The notes under the pieces were generated by a model that worked only from the letters and a program-made list of their open reading frames with translations, was not told where the DNA came from and did not search any database. This document shows, piece after piece, positions 34,770 through 46,340 of a DNA stretch of 64,000 nt. Positions within the stretch are counted from its first letter, which is position 1; each line of letters starts with the position of its first letter. The position numbers were made by a program, and so were the translations under genes. The stretch is taken from the NCBI GenBank assembly GCA_963801105.1, contig CAWDDH010000003.1, positions 2,480,001 to 2,544,000 on the forward strand, given 5' to 3'. The stretch is from JAENVU01 sp963801105 (GTDB lineage: Bacteria; Actinomycetota; Acidimicrobiia; IMCC26256; JAENVU01).

Positions 34770-35402
34770 ATGGCCGAGAGCCCCAACGGCACCCCCGGTG
34801 CCGCCCAGATCGACACGCCGGCCGCCCCTGGGGGCGGCTTTTCTCTGCGCACCCGGGTGTTCGACGGCGACGACCTGCGCCGGGCCTACACCCGCATCGC
34901 CCACGAGATCGTCGAGCGCAACCACGGCGCCACGGGGATCGTGCTCGTCGGTCTGCACCTGCGTGGCCCCGACATCGCGATGCGCCTGGCCGAGGCGATC
35001 GAGTCCTTCGAAGGGGTCCGGCTCCCCGTGGGGTCCCTGGACGTGGCGTTCTACCGGGACGACATCGGGTTGCGTCACGTCCACCCGCTCGGCGCCACCG
35101 AGATCCCGGTCGACATCACCGGCCGCGTGGTCGTCATCGTCGACGACGTGCTCTTCACCGGTCGCACGATCCGTGCCGCGATGGACGCGCTCACCGAGTT
35201 GGGCCGGGCGCGGGCGATCCAGCTCGCGGTCTTGGTGGACCGTGGCCATCGTGAGCTGCCGATCCGCGCCGACTTCGTGGGGAAGAACCTGCCGACGGCC
35301 GAGCGCGAGGATGTCCGCGTCCGCCTGCGCGAGAGCGACGGCGTGGCCGAGGACACGGTCGAGCTGTGGGCCCCGGACGGCAGCGACGGGGGCGCGGGAT
35401 GA
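34770..35402 (+). CDS. pyrR: Bifunctional pyrimidine operon regulator / uracil phosphoribosyltransferase PyrR
   Basis: RNA-binding sensor of UMP that controls the operon. Conserved core: LRRAYTRIAHEIVERNHG, LVGLHLRGPDIAMRLA, the PRPP motif VVIVDDVLFTGRTIRAAMDA, and LAVLVDRGHRELPIRADFVG followed by KNLPT. From ATG 34770 (GGAAGAGGA upstream) the protein is 210 residues, with about 26 low-complexity residues that span the terminator. GTG 34857 would give 181 residues, closer to the family's 180 but slightly short of strand 1; CTG 34845 would fit best structurally. The true start is open. Confidence 0.92.
   Translation: MAESPNGTPGAAQIDTPAAPGGGFSLRTRVFDGDDLRRAYTRIAHEIVERNHGATGIVLVGLHLRGPDIAMRLAEAIESFEGVRLPVGSLDVAFYRDDIGLRHVHPLGATEIPVDITGRVVVIVDDVLFTGRTIRAAMDALTELGRARAIQLAVLVDRGHRELPIRADFVGKNLPTAEREDVRVRLRESDGVAEDTVELWAPDGSDGGAG
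34821..34846 (+). terminator. Attenuator terminator at the start of pyrR
   Basis: GCCGCCCC (34821-34828) and GGGGCGGC (34831-34838) form an 8-bp stem with a TG loop, then TTTTCTCT. It is a textbook intrinsic terminator. It lies inside the open frame from ATG 34770 but before the conserved PyrR core, which begins at about 34848. Confidence 0.8.
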
Positions 35403-35412
35403 GGGGGGCACC

Positions 35413-36330
35413 GTGAGGCATCTGCTCGCGATCGAGGACCTCGATCGCGCGGGGATCGTGGAGCTGCTCGACGGCGCCGAGCACATGCACGACGTGCTCG
35501 GGCGGGAGATCCCCAAGGTCCCGGCACTGCGGGGCAAGACGGTGGTGAGCCTGTTCTACGAGGACTCCACTCGCACCCGCCTCTCGTTCGAGACCGCGGC
35601 CAAGCGGTTGAGCGCCGACACGATGACCTTCACCGCGGGCGCGTCGTCGGTGAAGAAGGGCGAGTCGCTGCTCGACACGGTCAAGACCATCGAGGCGATG
35701 GGCATCGACGCGATGGTCGTGCGCCACTCGGCCGCGGGCGCCCCGCACCGCATCGCCGGGTGGATCGACGCCGCGGTCGTGAACGCCGGCGACGGTCGCC
35801 ACGGGCACCCCACCCAGGCCCTGCTCGACGCCTTCACGCTGCGCCGCCACCGCGGCGACATCACGGGCGCGCGGATCGGCATCGTCGGCGACGTGCGCAA
35901 CTCCCGGGTCGCCCGCAGCGGTATCGCGTGCTGGACGCGCCTCGGCGCCGAGGTCACGCTCGTCGGACCGCCGACGCTCATGCCCGAGCGGCTCGACGGC
36001 TGGCCGGTGTCGGTCGCGCACGATCTCGACGACGTCCTCTCCGAGTTCGACGTCGTCTACGTCCTGCGGGTGCAGCAGGAGCGGATCGGCCGGGCGCTGC
36101 TGCCGAGCCTGCGCGAGTACTACGACCGGTGGGGGCTCGACGAGGACCGTGCCGAGCGCATGAAGCCCGACGCGCTCGTGATGCACCCGGGCCCGATGAT
36201 CCGCGGCTCGGAGATCGCGACCGCGGTGGTCGACGGCCCGCGGTCGCTGATCCGGGACCAGGTCGCCAACGGCGTCGCCGTCCGGATGGCGGTCCTGTGG
36301 GATCTCCTCGGCGCGGGTGGGGTGGTCTGA
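35413..36330 (+). CDS. pyrB: Aspartate carbamoyltransferase catalytic subunit
   Basis: Second committed step of UMP synthesis. The 305 residues show FYEDSTRTRLSFE (carbamoyl phosphate site) near 47-59, VKKGESLLDT, GDGRHGHPTQALLD, GDVRNSRVARS, and HPGPMIRGSEI near the end. GTG 35413 has GAGGGGGG 4 nt upstream. No pyrI partner is seen. The pyr genes through pyrF are contiguous. Confidence 0.97.
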   Translation: MRHLLAIEDLDRAGIVELLDGAEHMHDVLGREIPKVPALRGKTVVSLFYEDSTRTRLSFETAAKRLSADTMTFTAGASSVKKGESLLDTVKTIEAMGIDAMVVRHSAAGAPHRIAGWIDAAVVNAGDGRHGHPTQALLDAFTLRRHRGDITGARIGIVGDVRNSRVARSGIACWTRLGAEVTLVGPPTLMPERLDGWPVSVAHDLDDVLSEFDVVYVLRVQQERIGRALLPSLREYYDRWGLDEDRAERMKPDALVMHPGPMIRGSEIATAVVDGPRSLIRDQVANGVAVRMAVLWDLLGAGGVV

Positions 36331-36331
36331 C

Positions 36332-37633
36332 GTGAGCCAGGACCTGGTGCTGCGGGGTGGCACGGTGATCGACGAGACGGGGGAGCGGCGCGTCGACGTG
36401 ACCGTGCGCGACGGGATGATCGCCGAGGTCGGCCCGGATCTCGATCCCACCGGCCTGACGGTCATCGACGCCGACCAGGCGGTCGTGGCCCCCGGGCTGG
36501 TGGATATCCAGGTGCACTTCCGCGAGCCCGGGCGGGAGGAGGCCGAGACGATCGAGTCCGGCGCCCGCGCGGCCGCGCTCGGCGGGTTCACCGCGGTGGT
36601 CGCGATGCCGAACACGACGCCACCACTCGACGACGCCAAGGTCGTGGGCGCGGTGCTCGAGCAGGGTCGGCGCGCGATGTGCCAGGTGACCGTGGCCGGA
36701 TGCATCACGCGCGGTCGGGCGGGCGAGGAGCTCGCGCCGCTCGGCGAGCTCTACGACCTCGGGGTGCGCATCTTCACCGACGACGGCGACTGCGTGGCGG
36801 ACGGGAACGTGATGCGACGTGCGTTCGAGTACGCCAACGCGCTCCCGGGCGCCGTGATCGCCCAACACGCCGAGGATCCGGCGCTCGTGGCGGGCGGGCA
36901 CATGCACGAGGGTGAGTGGTCGGCCAAGCTCGGGATCCCGGGTCGCCCCGCGGCGGCCGAGATCACGATCGTCGCCCGTGACCTCGAGCTCGCGCGTCTC
37001 ACGGGTGGCCGCTACCACGTGCTGCACATGTCGACCGCGGGCGCGACCGAGCTGGTGCGCGCGGCCAAGGCCCAGGGAGTGCGGGTGACCGCCGAGGCCT
37101 CTCCGCAGCACTTCACGCTCACCGACGCCGAGTGCGCGAGCTTCGACCCGGTGTTCAAGATGAACCCGCCGCTGCGCTCGGCCGCCGACGTCGACGCCAT
37201 CGTCGCCGGGTTGGTGGACGGCACCATCGACGCGATCGCCACCGACCACGCGCCGCACGCACCCGTCACCAAGGAGCTGCCGTTCGAGGAGGCACCGCCG
37301 GGGATGCTCGGGGTCGAGACCGCGCTCGCGGTGGCGATCACCCGCCTCGTCGAGCCCGGACGGCTGCCGCTGGCCGACGTGCTCGCCCGCCTCTCGTGGC
37401 AACCGGCGCGCATCGCCGGCCTCGACCAGCTCGGCCACGGTCTCCCGGTCGAGGTCGGCCGGCCGGCCAACCTCTGCGTGATCGATCCGGCCGACACCTG
37501 GGTGGTCGACGCGCAGCGGTCGGCGAGCCGATCGCGCAACACGCCCTGGGACGGTCAGAAGCTGACCGGCCGCGTCCGCCACACGGTCCGTGCCGGCGAG
37601 GCCGTGGTCCTGAACGGAGCCCCCACCCGATGA
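36332..37633 (+). CDS. pyrC: Dihydroorotase, with first metal His replaced by Gln
   Basis: Amidohydrolase cyclising carbamoyl aspartate. The 433 residues show the remaining metal and substrate motifs: FTDDGD, AQHAED, YHVLHMST, ATDHAPHAPVTKE. The usual HxHxREPG signature reads DIQVHFREPG, so the first His ligand is Gln. Related dihydroorotases with QxH exist, but activity should not be assumed. GTG 36332 is chosen (1 nt after the pyrB stop); an upstream in-frame GTG at 36317 overlaps pyrB. Confidence 0.9.
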   Translation: MSQDLVLRGGTVIDETGERRVDVTVRDGMIAEVGPDLDPTGLTVIDADQAVVAPGLVDIQVHFREPGREEAETIESGARAAALGGFTAVVAMPNTTPPLDDAKVVGAVLEQGRRAMCQVTVAGCITRGRAGEELAPLGELYDLGVRIFTDDGDCVADGNVMRRAFEYANALPGAVIAQHAEDPALVAGGHMHEGEWSAKLGIPGRPAAAEITIVARDLELARLTGGRYHVLHMSTAGATELVRAAKAQGVRVTAEASPQHFTLTDAECASFDPVFKMNPPLRSAADVDAIVAGLVDGTIDAIATDHAPHAPVTKELPFEEAPPGMLGVETALAVAITRLVEPGRLPLADVLARLSWQPARIAGLDQLGHGLPVEVGRPANLCVIDPADTWVVDAQRSASRSRNTPWDGQKLTGRVRHTVRAGEAVVLNGAPTR

Positions 37634-38718
37634 GCAGCACGTCCGAAGCGGTCCTGATCCTGCGCGACGGCGAGACGTTCGAGGGCGAGATGCTCGGGGA
37701 GGTGGTCGACGCGGTCGCGACCGGCGAGGTGGTGTTCAACACCGCGCTGTCGGGGTACCAGGAGATCGTGACCGACCCGAGCTACGCGGGCCAGATGATC
37801 ACGTTCACCTACCCCCACATCGGCAACTACGGCACCAACCGCGAGGACGACGAGGCCGCGGCGCCGTTCTGCTCGGGAGTCATCGTGCGTGAGCTGGCGC
37901 GCCGGCACAGCAACTGGCGCGCAGGAGAGTCTCTCGGCGCGTTCCTCGACCGGCACCGGCTCCCGGCGATCGCGGGCATCGACACCCGGCGACTGACCCG
38001 CCATCTGCGCGAGCACGGCGCGGTGCCAGGGGCGTTCGGCACCGACGAGACCGCGGTGCGTGCCGCGGCCGCGGCGAGCACCCCGACCGACGGTCAGGAT
38101 CTCGTCGCCGTGGTGAGCACCTCGGAGCCCTACGCGTGGGGTGACGCCGACGCGCCGTTCCACGTCGTCGCCTACGACTACGGCATCAAGCGAACGATCC
38201 TGGCCCGGCTCGCGAGCGCCGGATGTTTCGTCGACGTCGTCCCGGCATCGACGCCCGCGGCCGAGGTGATCGCGCGTTCCCCGGACGGCGTCTTCCTCTC
38301 GAACGGGCCCGGTGATCCCGCCGCGGTCACCGGCGCGGCCGCGACGGTCCGAGAGCTCGTCGGATCGGGCATCCCGCTCTTCGGCATCTGCCTCGGCCAC
38401 CAGATCCTCGGCCACACGCTCGGCGGGAGCACGTTCAAGCTGCCGTTCGGCCACCACGGCGCCAACCATCCCGTCCGCCACCTCCGCACCGGCTCGGTCG
38501 AGATCACGAGCCAGAACCACAACTACGCGGTGGATCCGGATTCGCTCGACCGAGCGGTCGAGATCACCCACGTGAACCTGAACGACGGTGTGTGCGAGGG
38601 ACTCTCGGTCACCGGCGAGCCCGTCTTCTCGGTCCAGCATCATCCCGAGGCCGGGCCCGGACCGCACGACGCCGTCTACCTCTTCTCGGAGTTCACCGCG
38701 CTCATGGCAGGGAGCTGA
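37630..38718 (+). CDS. carA: Carbamoyl phosphate synthase small (glutaminase) subunit
   Basis: Supplies ammonia from glutamine to CarB. The 362 residues have the N-terminal CPSase_sm domain (VVFNTALSGYQEIVTDPSYAG, shown by key residues F, N, G, Y, Q, E, D, P, S) and a class I glutaminase with nucleophile Cys in FGICLGHQILGH near 257 and the His/Glu in HHPEAGPGPHD. ATG 37630 overlaps the pyrC TGA. Confidence 0.97.
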   Translation: MSSTSEAVLILRDGETFEGEMLGEVVDAVATGEVVFNTALSGYQEIVTDPSYAGQMITFTYPHIGNYGTNREDDEAAAPFCSGVIVRELARRHSNWRAGESLGAFLDRHRLPAIAGIDTRRLTRHLREHGAVPGAFGTDETAVRAAAAASTPTDGQDLVAVVSTSEPYAWGDADAPFHVVAYDYGIKRTILARLASAGCFVDVVPASTPAAEVIARSPDGVFLSNGPGDPAAVTGAAATVRELVGSGIPLFGICLGHQILGHTLGGSTFKLPFGHHGANHPVRHLRTGSVEITSQNHNYAVDPDSLDRAVEITHVNLNDGVCEGLSVTGEPVFSVQHHPEAGPGPHDAVYLFSEFTALMAGS

Positions 38719-38719
38719 C

Positions 38720-42062
<3,343 letters not shown>

Positions 42063-42102
42063 TGCGACGGCGCGGGGCGGGACGGTCGCGATCGACGCGG
42101 CG

Positions 42103-43044
42103 GTGACCGTCGGTCCCGTCCGGCTCGCGAGCCCGATCGTCGCCGCATCGGGGACGTTCGGACACGGCGACGAGGTGCTCCGTCTCGTCGACCGGGCGCG
42201 CCTCGGGGCGGTGACGGTGAAGTCGCTCGCCGCGTTCGCGTGGGAGGGCAACCCCGCGCCGCGGCTGCACGCGAGCCCCGGCGGAGGGATGCTGAACTCG
42301 GTCGGCTTGCAGGGTCCGGGCGTCGCCCGCTGGACCGAGACCGAGCTCCCGGCGCTGCGCGCCGCGGGGGTCCCCGTGCTCGTCTCGCTCTGGGGCCGGA
42401 CGGTCGGCGACTTCCGCGACGCCGCGAAGCTCCTGGACGGTCACACCGACGCGCTCGCCGCGATCGAGCTCAACGTCAGCTGCCCGAACGTGGAGGACGC
42501 GGCGCGGATGTTCGCGCACTCGCCCGACGCGACCGCGTCCGTCGTCGCCGCGGTCGCCGAGTGTGGGCTCGGCCGGCCGATCCTCGCGAAGCTCTCGCCG
42601 AACACGTTCGAGGTCGTCGACGTCGCGCGCGCCGCGGTCGCGGCGGGGGCGACGGGTCTCACGCTCGTGAACACCCTCCTCGGGCTCGGCATCGACGCCG
42701 CGACCCGCCGGCCGCTGCTCGGTGGCGTCACCGGCGGCTATTCCGGTCCGCCGCTGAAGCCGGTCGCGCTCCGCGTGGTGCACGAGGTGACGCGTGCGCT
42801 GCCAGACGTACCGGTGATCGGGACCGGCGGGGTGAGCACCGGCACGGACGCAGCCGAGATGCTGCTCGCGGGAGCGCATGCCGTCGGCGTCGGCACGGCG
42901 TCGTTCCTCGAGCCCCGCGCCGTGAACCGCATCCACGACGAGCTGCTCGCGTGGTGCGCCGACCACGGTGTCACCCGCGTCTCCGAGCTCACCGGCGCGC
43001 TGGACCGCGGCGCCGACCCGACCCCACGAGAGGACGAAGCATGA
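42103..43044 (+). CDS. pyrD: Dihydroorotate dehydrogenase, class 1B catalytic subunit
   Basis: FMN TIM barrel of 313 residues. The catalytic Cys in LNVSCPNVEDA identifies class 1, and AASGTFGHGDE, NSVGLQGPG, LAKLSPNT and GTGGVSTGTDAAEMLLAGA complete the pattern. Class 1B normally works with an electron-transfer subunit PyrK, which is not in this window. GTG 42103 starts 40 nt after carB; the N-terminus is a few residues shorter than usual. Overlaps pyrF by 4 nt. Confidence 0.93.
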   Translation: MTVGPVRLASPIVAASGTFGHGDEVLRLVDRARLGAVTVKSLAAFAWEGNPAPRLHASPGGGMLNSVGLQGPGVARWTETELPALRAAGVPVLVSLWGRTVGDFRDAAKLLDGHTDALAAIELNVSCPNVEDAARMFAHSPDATASVVAAVAECGLGRPILAKLSPNTFEVVDVARAAVAAGATGLTLVNTLLGLGIDAATRRPLLGGVTGGYSGPPLKPVALRVVHEVTRALPDVPVIGTGGVSTGTDAAEMLLAGAHAVGVGTASFLEPRAVNRIHDELLAWCADHGVTRVSELTGALDRGADPTPREDEA

Positions 43045-43745
43045 CCACCTCCGTTGCTGCTCCCCCCGAGGTCCGGGAACGTCTGGTCCTCCCACTCGAC
43101 ATCGGCGACCTCGACGTCGCCCTCGCGATGGCGCGACGCATCGCCCCCTGGTTCGGCGTCGCGAAGGTCGGCCACGAGCTCTACGCGGAGGCCGGACCCA
43201 TCGCGTTCGCGCGGTTGCACGACCTCGGTGTCCGGGTCTTCTGCGATCTCAAGCTCCACGACATCCCGAACACGGTCGAGCGCGGGGCCGCCGCGCTCGC
43301 GCGTCACGGGGTCGACATCATGAACGCGCACGCGGCCGGTGGGGAGAAGATGCTCCGCGCGTTCGTCGCGGGCGCTCAGCGTGGCGCCGTCGAGGGTGGG
43401 CACACGCCACCGGTCACGCTCGCAGTCACGGTGCTGACCTCCGATCCCGACGCGTCGGCGTTCGGGTCGCGCCTGGAGCTCGCGCGCGTCTCGGGGTGCG
43501 TCGGCGTGGTCTGCAGCGGTCTCGAGGTCGAGGCCACCCGCGCCGCGGGGCTGCGGTCGATGGTGCCGGGCGTGCGGCCCGCGGGCGCTTCGGTCGACGA
43601 CCAGGCCCGCGTGGTCACGCCCGGCGACGCCATCGCGCGCGGGGCGGACTGGATCGTCGTCGGCCGCCCGGTGACCGCCGCCGCCGATCCCGAGTCCGTG
43701 GCCGCTTCGATCGCCACCGAGGTCGCGGGGGCGCTCGGAACCTGA
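43041..43745 (+). CDS. pyrF: Orotidine 5'-phosphate decarboxylase
   Basis: Last step to UMP. The 234 residues carry LVLPLDIGDLDVAL, KVGHELY, the catalytic CDLKLHDIPNTV near 74-85, MVPGVRPAG near 175 and WIVVGRPVT. This is the bacterial type I OMP decarboxylase (DxKxxDIPNT), not the mycobacterial type with a divergent signature. ATG 43041 overlaps pyrD; it closes the pyr operon. Confidence 0.96.
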   Translation: MTTSVAAPPEVRERLVLPLDIGDLDVALAMARRIAPWFGVAKVGHELYAEAGPIAFARLHDLGVRVFCDLKLHDIPNTVERGAAALARHGVDIMNAHAAGGEKMLRAFVAGAQRGAVEGGHTPPVTLAVTVLTSDPDASAFGSRLELARVSGCVGVVCSGLEVEATRAAGLRSMVPGVRPAGASVDDQARVVTPGDAIARGADWIVVGRPVTAAADPESVAASIATEVAGALGT

Positions 43746-43776
43746 GCCGAGCAGCGGGCGGATCGAAGCGCCTGCG

Positions 43777-43782
43777 TATACT
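43777..43782 (+). promoter_or_regulatory. Probable -10 box for mihF
   Basis: TATACT in the 98-nt gap after pyrF, 61 nt before ATG 43844. The -35 is not clear. Confidence 0.45.
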
Positions 43783-43843
43783 CACCGCCGCCCGAACGCC
43801 GCCACGCGCTGCGGCCGCCACAACGCTCTCGGAGGAACTGCCC

Positions 43844-44164
43844 ATGCCGCTCCCGCCCGCGCTCACTCCGGAGCAGCGCACCGCTGCACTCGAGAAGGCG
43901 GCGGTGGCGCGCCGGGTGCGGGCCGAGATCAAGAACCGGCTCAAGCTCAACCGGCTGTCGCTGAAGGATCTCTTCACCCAGAGCGACACCGACGACATCG
44001 TGGCGAAGCTGAAGGTGGTCAGCGTGCTCGAGTCGCTCCCCGGGGTCGGGAAGGTCCGGGCCCGTCGGATCATGGCCGAGCTCGAGATCAGCGAGAGCCG
44101 CCGCCTCCGGGGTCTGGGCACCAAGCAGCGCGCGGCGCTGCTCGAGGCCTTCGCCGGGCAGTAG
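43844..44164 (+). CDS. mihF: Integration host factor, actinobacterial type (mIHF)
   Basis: Nucleoid protein unique to actinobacteria. The 106 residues show LTPEQRTAALEKAAVARRVR, KNRLKLNRLSLKDLF, then the H2TH-type DNA contact VLESLPGVGKVRARRIMAEL and ISESRRLRGLGTKQRAALL. ATG 43844 has GGAGGA 8 nt upstream. gmk follows directly, the standard mihF-gmk-rpoZ-coaBC-metK-priA order of actinobacteria. Confidence 0.96.
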   Translation: MPLPPALTPEQRTAALEKAAVARRVRAEIKNRLKLNRLSLKDLFTQSDTDDIVAKLKVVSVLESLPGVGKVRARRIMAELEISESRRLRGLGTKQRAALLEAFAGQ

Positions 44165-44173
44165 GTCGGGGTC

Positions 44174-44749
44174 CTGGGCGTCCTGCTGGTCCTGTCCGGC
44201 CCCTCCGGGGTGGGCAAGGGCACCGTCGGCCGCGAGCTGCTCGTCCGCGAGCCGAACCTGGAGTGGTCGGTCTCGGCCACGACGCGGGACGCCCGGCCCG
44301 GTGAGGTCGACGGGGTCGACTACCACTTCGTGAGCGTCGAGGAGTTCACCCGCATCCGCGATGCCGGCGGGTTCCTCGAGTGGTTCGACGTCTACGGGCA
44401 GCTGAAGGGCACGCCCAGGGAGCCGGTGGAAGCCGCGCTGAGCGCCGGGAGGGACGTCCTGCTCGAGATCGACGTGCAGGGTGCACTCACGGTCAAGCAG
44501 GCCTTCCCCGACGCGGTCCTGGTCTTCCTGGCCGCCCCGAGCACGGATGAGCAGGAACGCCGGCTCCGGGCGCGCGATTCGGATGATCCGGACCAGGTCG
44601 CCCGCCGCCTCGACCAGGCCCGGGCCGAGCGGGGGCTCGCGGACCGCTTCGACGCCGTGGTCGTGAACGAGACCGTGGAGCAGGCCGTCGGGGACGTCGC
44701 TGCTATCCTGAGCGCCCGCCGTGCCGAACCCCCGCGCCACGGTCCCTGA
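44174..44749 (+). CDS. gmk: Guanylate kinase, apparent non-canonical start
   Basis: Phosphorylates GMP/dGMP. Walker A is LSGPSGVGKGT; further motifs are SATTRDARPGEVDGVDYHF, FLEWFDVYG and LLEIDVQGA. Between the in-frame stop TAG 44162-44164 and the P-loop there is no ATG, GTG or TTG in any frame. CTG 44174 is the best-fitting start (191 residues, GTCGGGG upstream). GTG 44210 would cut into the P-loop and cannot be right. A rare CTG start or a base error are both possible. Confidence 0.9.
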   Translation: MGVLLVLSGPSGVGKGTVGRELLVREPNLEWSVSATTRDARPGEVDGVDYHFVSVEEFTRIRDAGGFLEWFDVYGQLKGTPREPVEAALSAGRDVLLEIDVQGALTVKQAFPDAVLVFLAAPSTDEQERRLRARDSDDPDQVARRLDQARAERGLADRFDAVVVNETVEQAVGDVAAILSARRAEPPRHGP

Positions 44750-44768
44750 CCCCGGGAGTCTCCACACC

Positions 44769-45107
44769 ATGGCCGAACGCCGCGCCTCGCTCACCGAGCC
44801 CCGCCTCGAGAACCTCCTCGAGCGCGAGAACTCCAAGTTCACGCTGGTGACGCTGGCCTCCCGCCGCGCCCGGGAGATCAACGACTACTACAACCACCTC
44901 GGCGACGGCCTCGGCAAGATCGTCCCGCCCCAGGTCACGTCGGTCTCGCGCAAGCCCCTGTCCATCGCCCTCGAGGAGATCGAGGCCGGCAAGATCATCA
45001 AGGCCGACCTCCCGGTGGTGGACGAGGACGCCGAGATCAGCGCCGAGGACGCCGCCGCGCTGCTCGGAGTCGCGCCGGCCGACCCGCCGGTCGAGCCTGC
45101 CGGCTGA
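44769..45107 (+). CDS. rpoZ: RNA polymerase omega subunit
   Basis: Small RNAP assembly subunit of 112 residues: LTEPRLENLLERENSKFTLV, LASRRAREINDYY, and a C-terminal PLSIALEEIEAGKI. An acidic Ala-rich tail follows. ATG 44769 is preferred over ATG 44721, which lies within gmk; TATCCT near 44705 could be its own -10. Confidence 0.94.
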   Translation: MAERRASLTEPRLENLLERENSKFTLVTLASRRAREINDYYNHLGDGLGKIVPPQVTSVSRKPLSIALEEIEAGKIIKADLPVVDEDAEISAEDAAALLGVAPADPPVEPAG

Positions 45108-45110
45108 TCC

Positions 45111-46340
45111 GTGTCCGCCGATCCCGCGACGTGGTCCGGCCGCCGGGTCGTGCTCGGGGTCTCGGGCGGGATCGCGGCCTACAAGGCCGTCGAGCTCTGT
45201 CGGCGGCTGGTGGATGCCGGAGCGCATGTCGTCCCGGTCCTGACCGAGGACGCCACCCGCTTCGTCGGCGCCCTGACCTTCTCCGCGCTGGCGTCCGAGC
45301 CCGCCCGCGTGGGCCTCTTCGACGTCACGAGCGATCCGATCCCGCACACCCGGATCGGTCAGTCCGCCGACCTCGTCGTGGTCGCGCCGGCCACGGCCCG
45401 CCTGATCGGCAAGTACGCAACGGGCATCTCGGACGACCTGCTGAGCGCCACGTTGCTCGCGACCCGGGCGCCGGTCGTGCTCGCACCCGCGATGCACACC
45501 GAGATGTGGGAGCACGCCGCGGTGCAGGAGAACCTCGACACCCTGCGCCGCCGAGGCGTGCACGTGGTCGCGCCCGAGTCGGGCCGGCTCGCCGGCGGTG
45601 ACGTGGGCGAGGGGCGGCTGGCCGCTCCCGAGCGGATCCTGGAGGCAGCGGCCGGCGTCGTCGCGCACCACGGCGACCTCGCCGGCACGCGGGTGCTCGT
45701 GACCGCGGGCGGGACCCGCGAGGCCATCGACGCCGTGCGGTTCATCGGCAACCGGTCCTCGGGGAAGATGGGTCACGCGGTGGCCCGCCAGGCCGCGCTG
45801 CGGGGGGCGACGGTGACCCTCGTGACCACGGCCGCGCTCCCGGTCGACGCCGGCATCGACATCGTCCCGGTGACGACCGCGGCGGAGATGGCCGAGGCCG
45901 TCCACGCCCGGTTCGACGCCACGGACGCGGTGGTGATGGCCGCCGCAGTGGCCGACTTCCGGCCGAAGGCGCCGGCGCCGGGCAAGCTCAAGAAGGCGTC
46001 CGGACCGCCCGAGATCGTGCTCGAGCCGACCCCGGACATCCTCGCCGAGCTCGGCGCCCGCAAGGCGGGCCAGGTGCTGGTCGGCTTCGCGGCCGAGACC
46101 GAGCACGTGCAGGAGCATGCTGCGGAGAAGCTGCGGGCGAAACGGGCCGACCTGCTGGTCGCCAACGACGTGTCCGCGCCGGATGCCGGTTTCGAAGTCG
46201 ACACGAACCGAGCGATGCTGCTTGACTCCTCGGGCGCCTGTGAGTCGACGCCCTTGCTGACCAAGCACGCGTTGGCCGATCTGATCCTCGACCGAGTGGC
46301 CGTGCTGTTCGGGGCGCGGACCCGCAACCCAGGAGACGCG
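45111..46340 (+). CDS. coaBC: Bifunctional phosphopantothenoylcysteine decarboxylase / phosphopantothenate-cysteine ligase
   Basis: Two steps of coenzyme A synthesis. CoaC flavoprotein domain (about 10-185): GVSGGIAAYKAVELCRRL, PHTRIG, APAMHTEMW; the usual Asn and Cys of PAMN/LACG motifs read His and Gly, as in actinobacterial relatives. CoaB domain (about 190-400): VTAGGTREAIDAVRFIGNRS, AAAVADFRP, KLKK, VGFAAETE, NDVS. The frame has no stop before the metK start; a TGA overlapping the metK TTG exists one base out of frame (46342-46344), so a late one-base insertion is a simple explanation. GTG 45111 is 3 nt after rpoZ. Confidence 0.92.
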
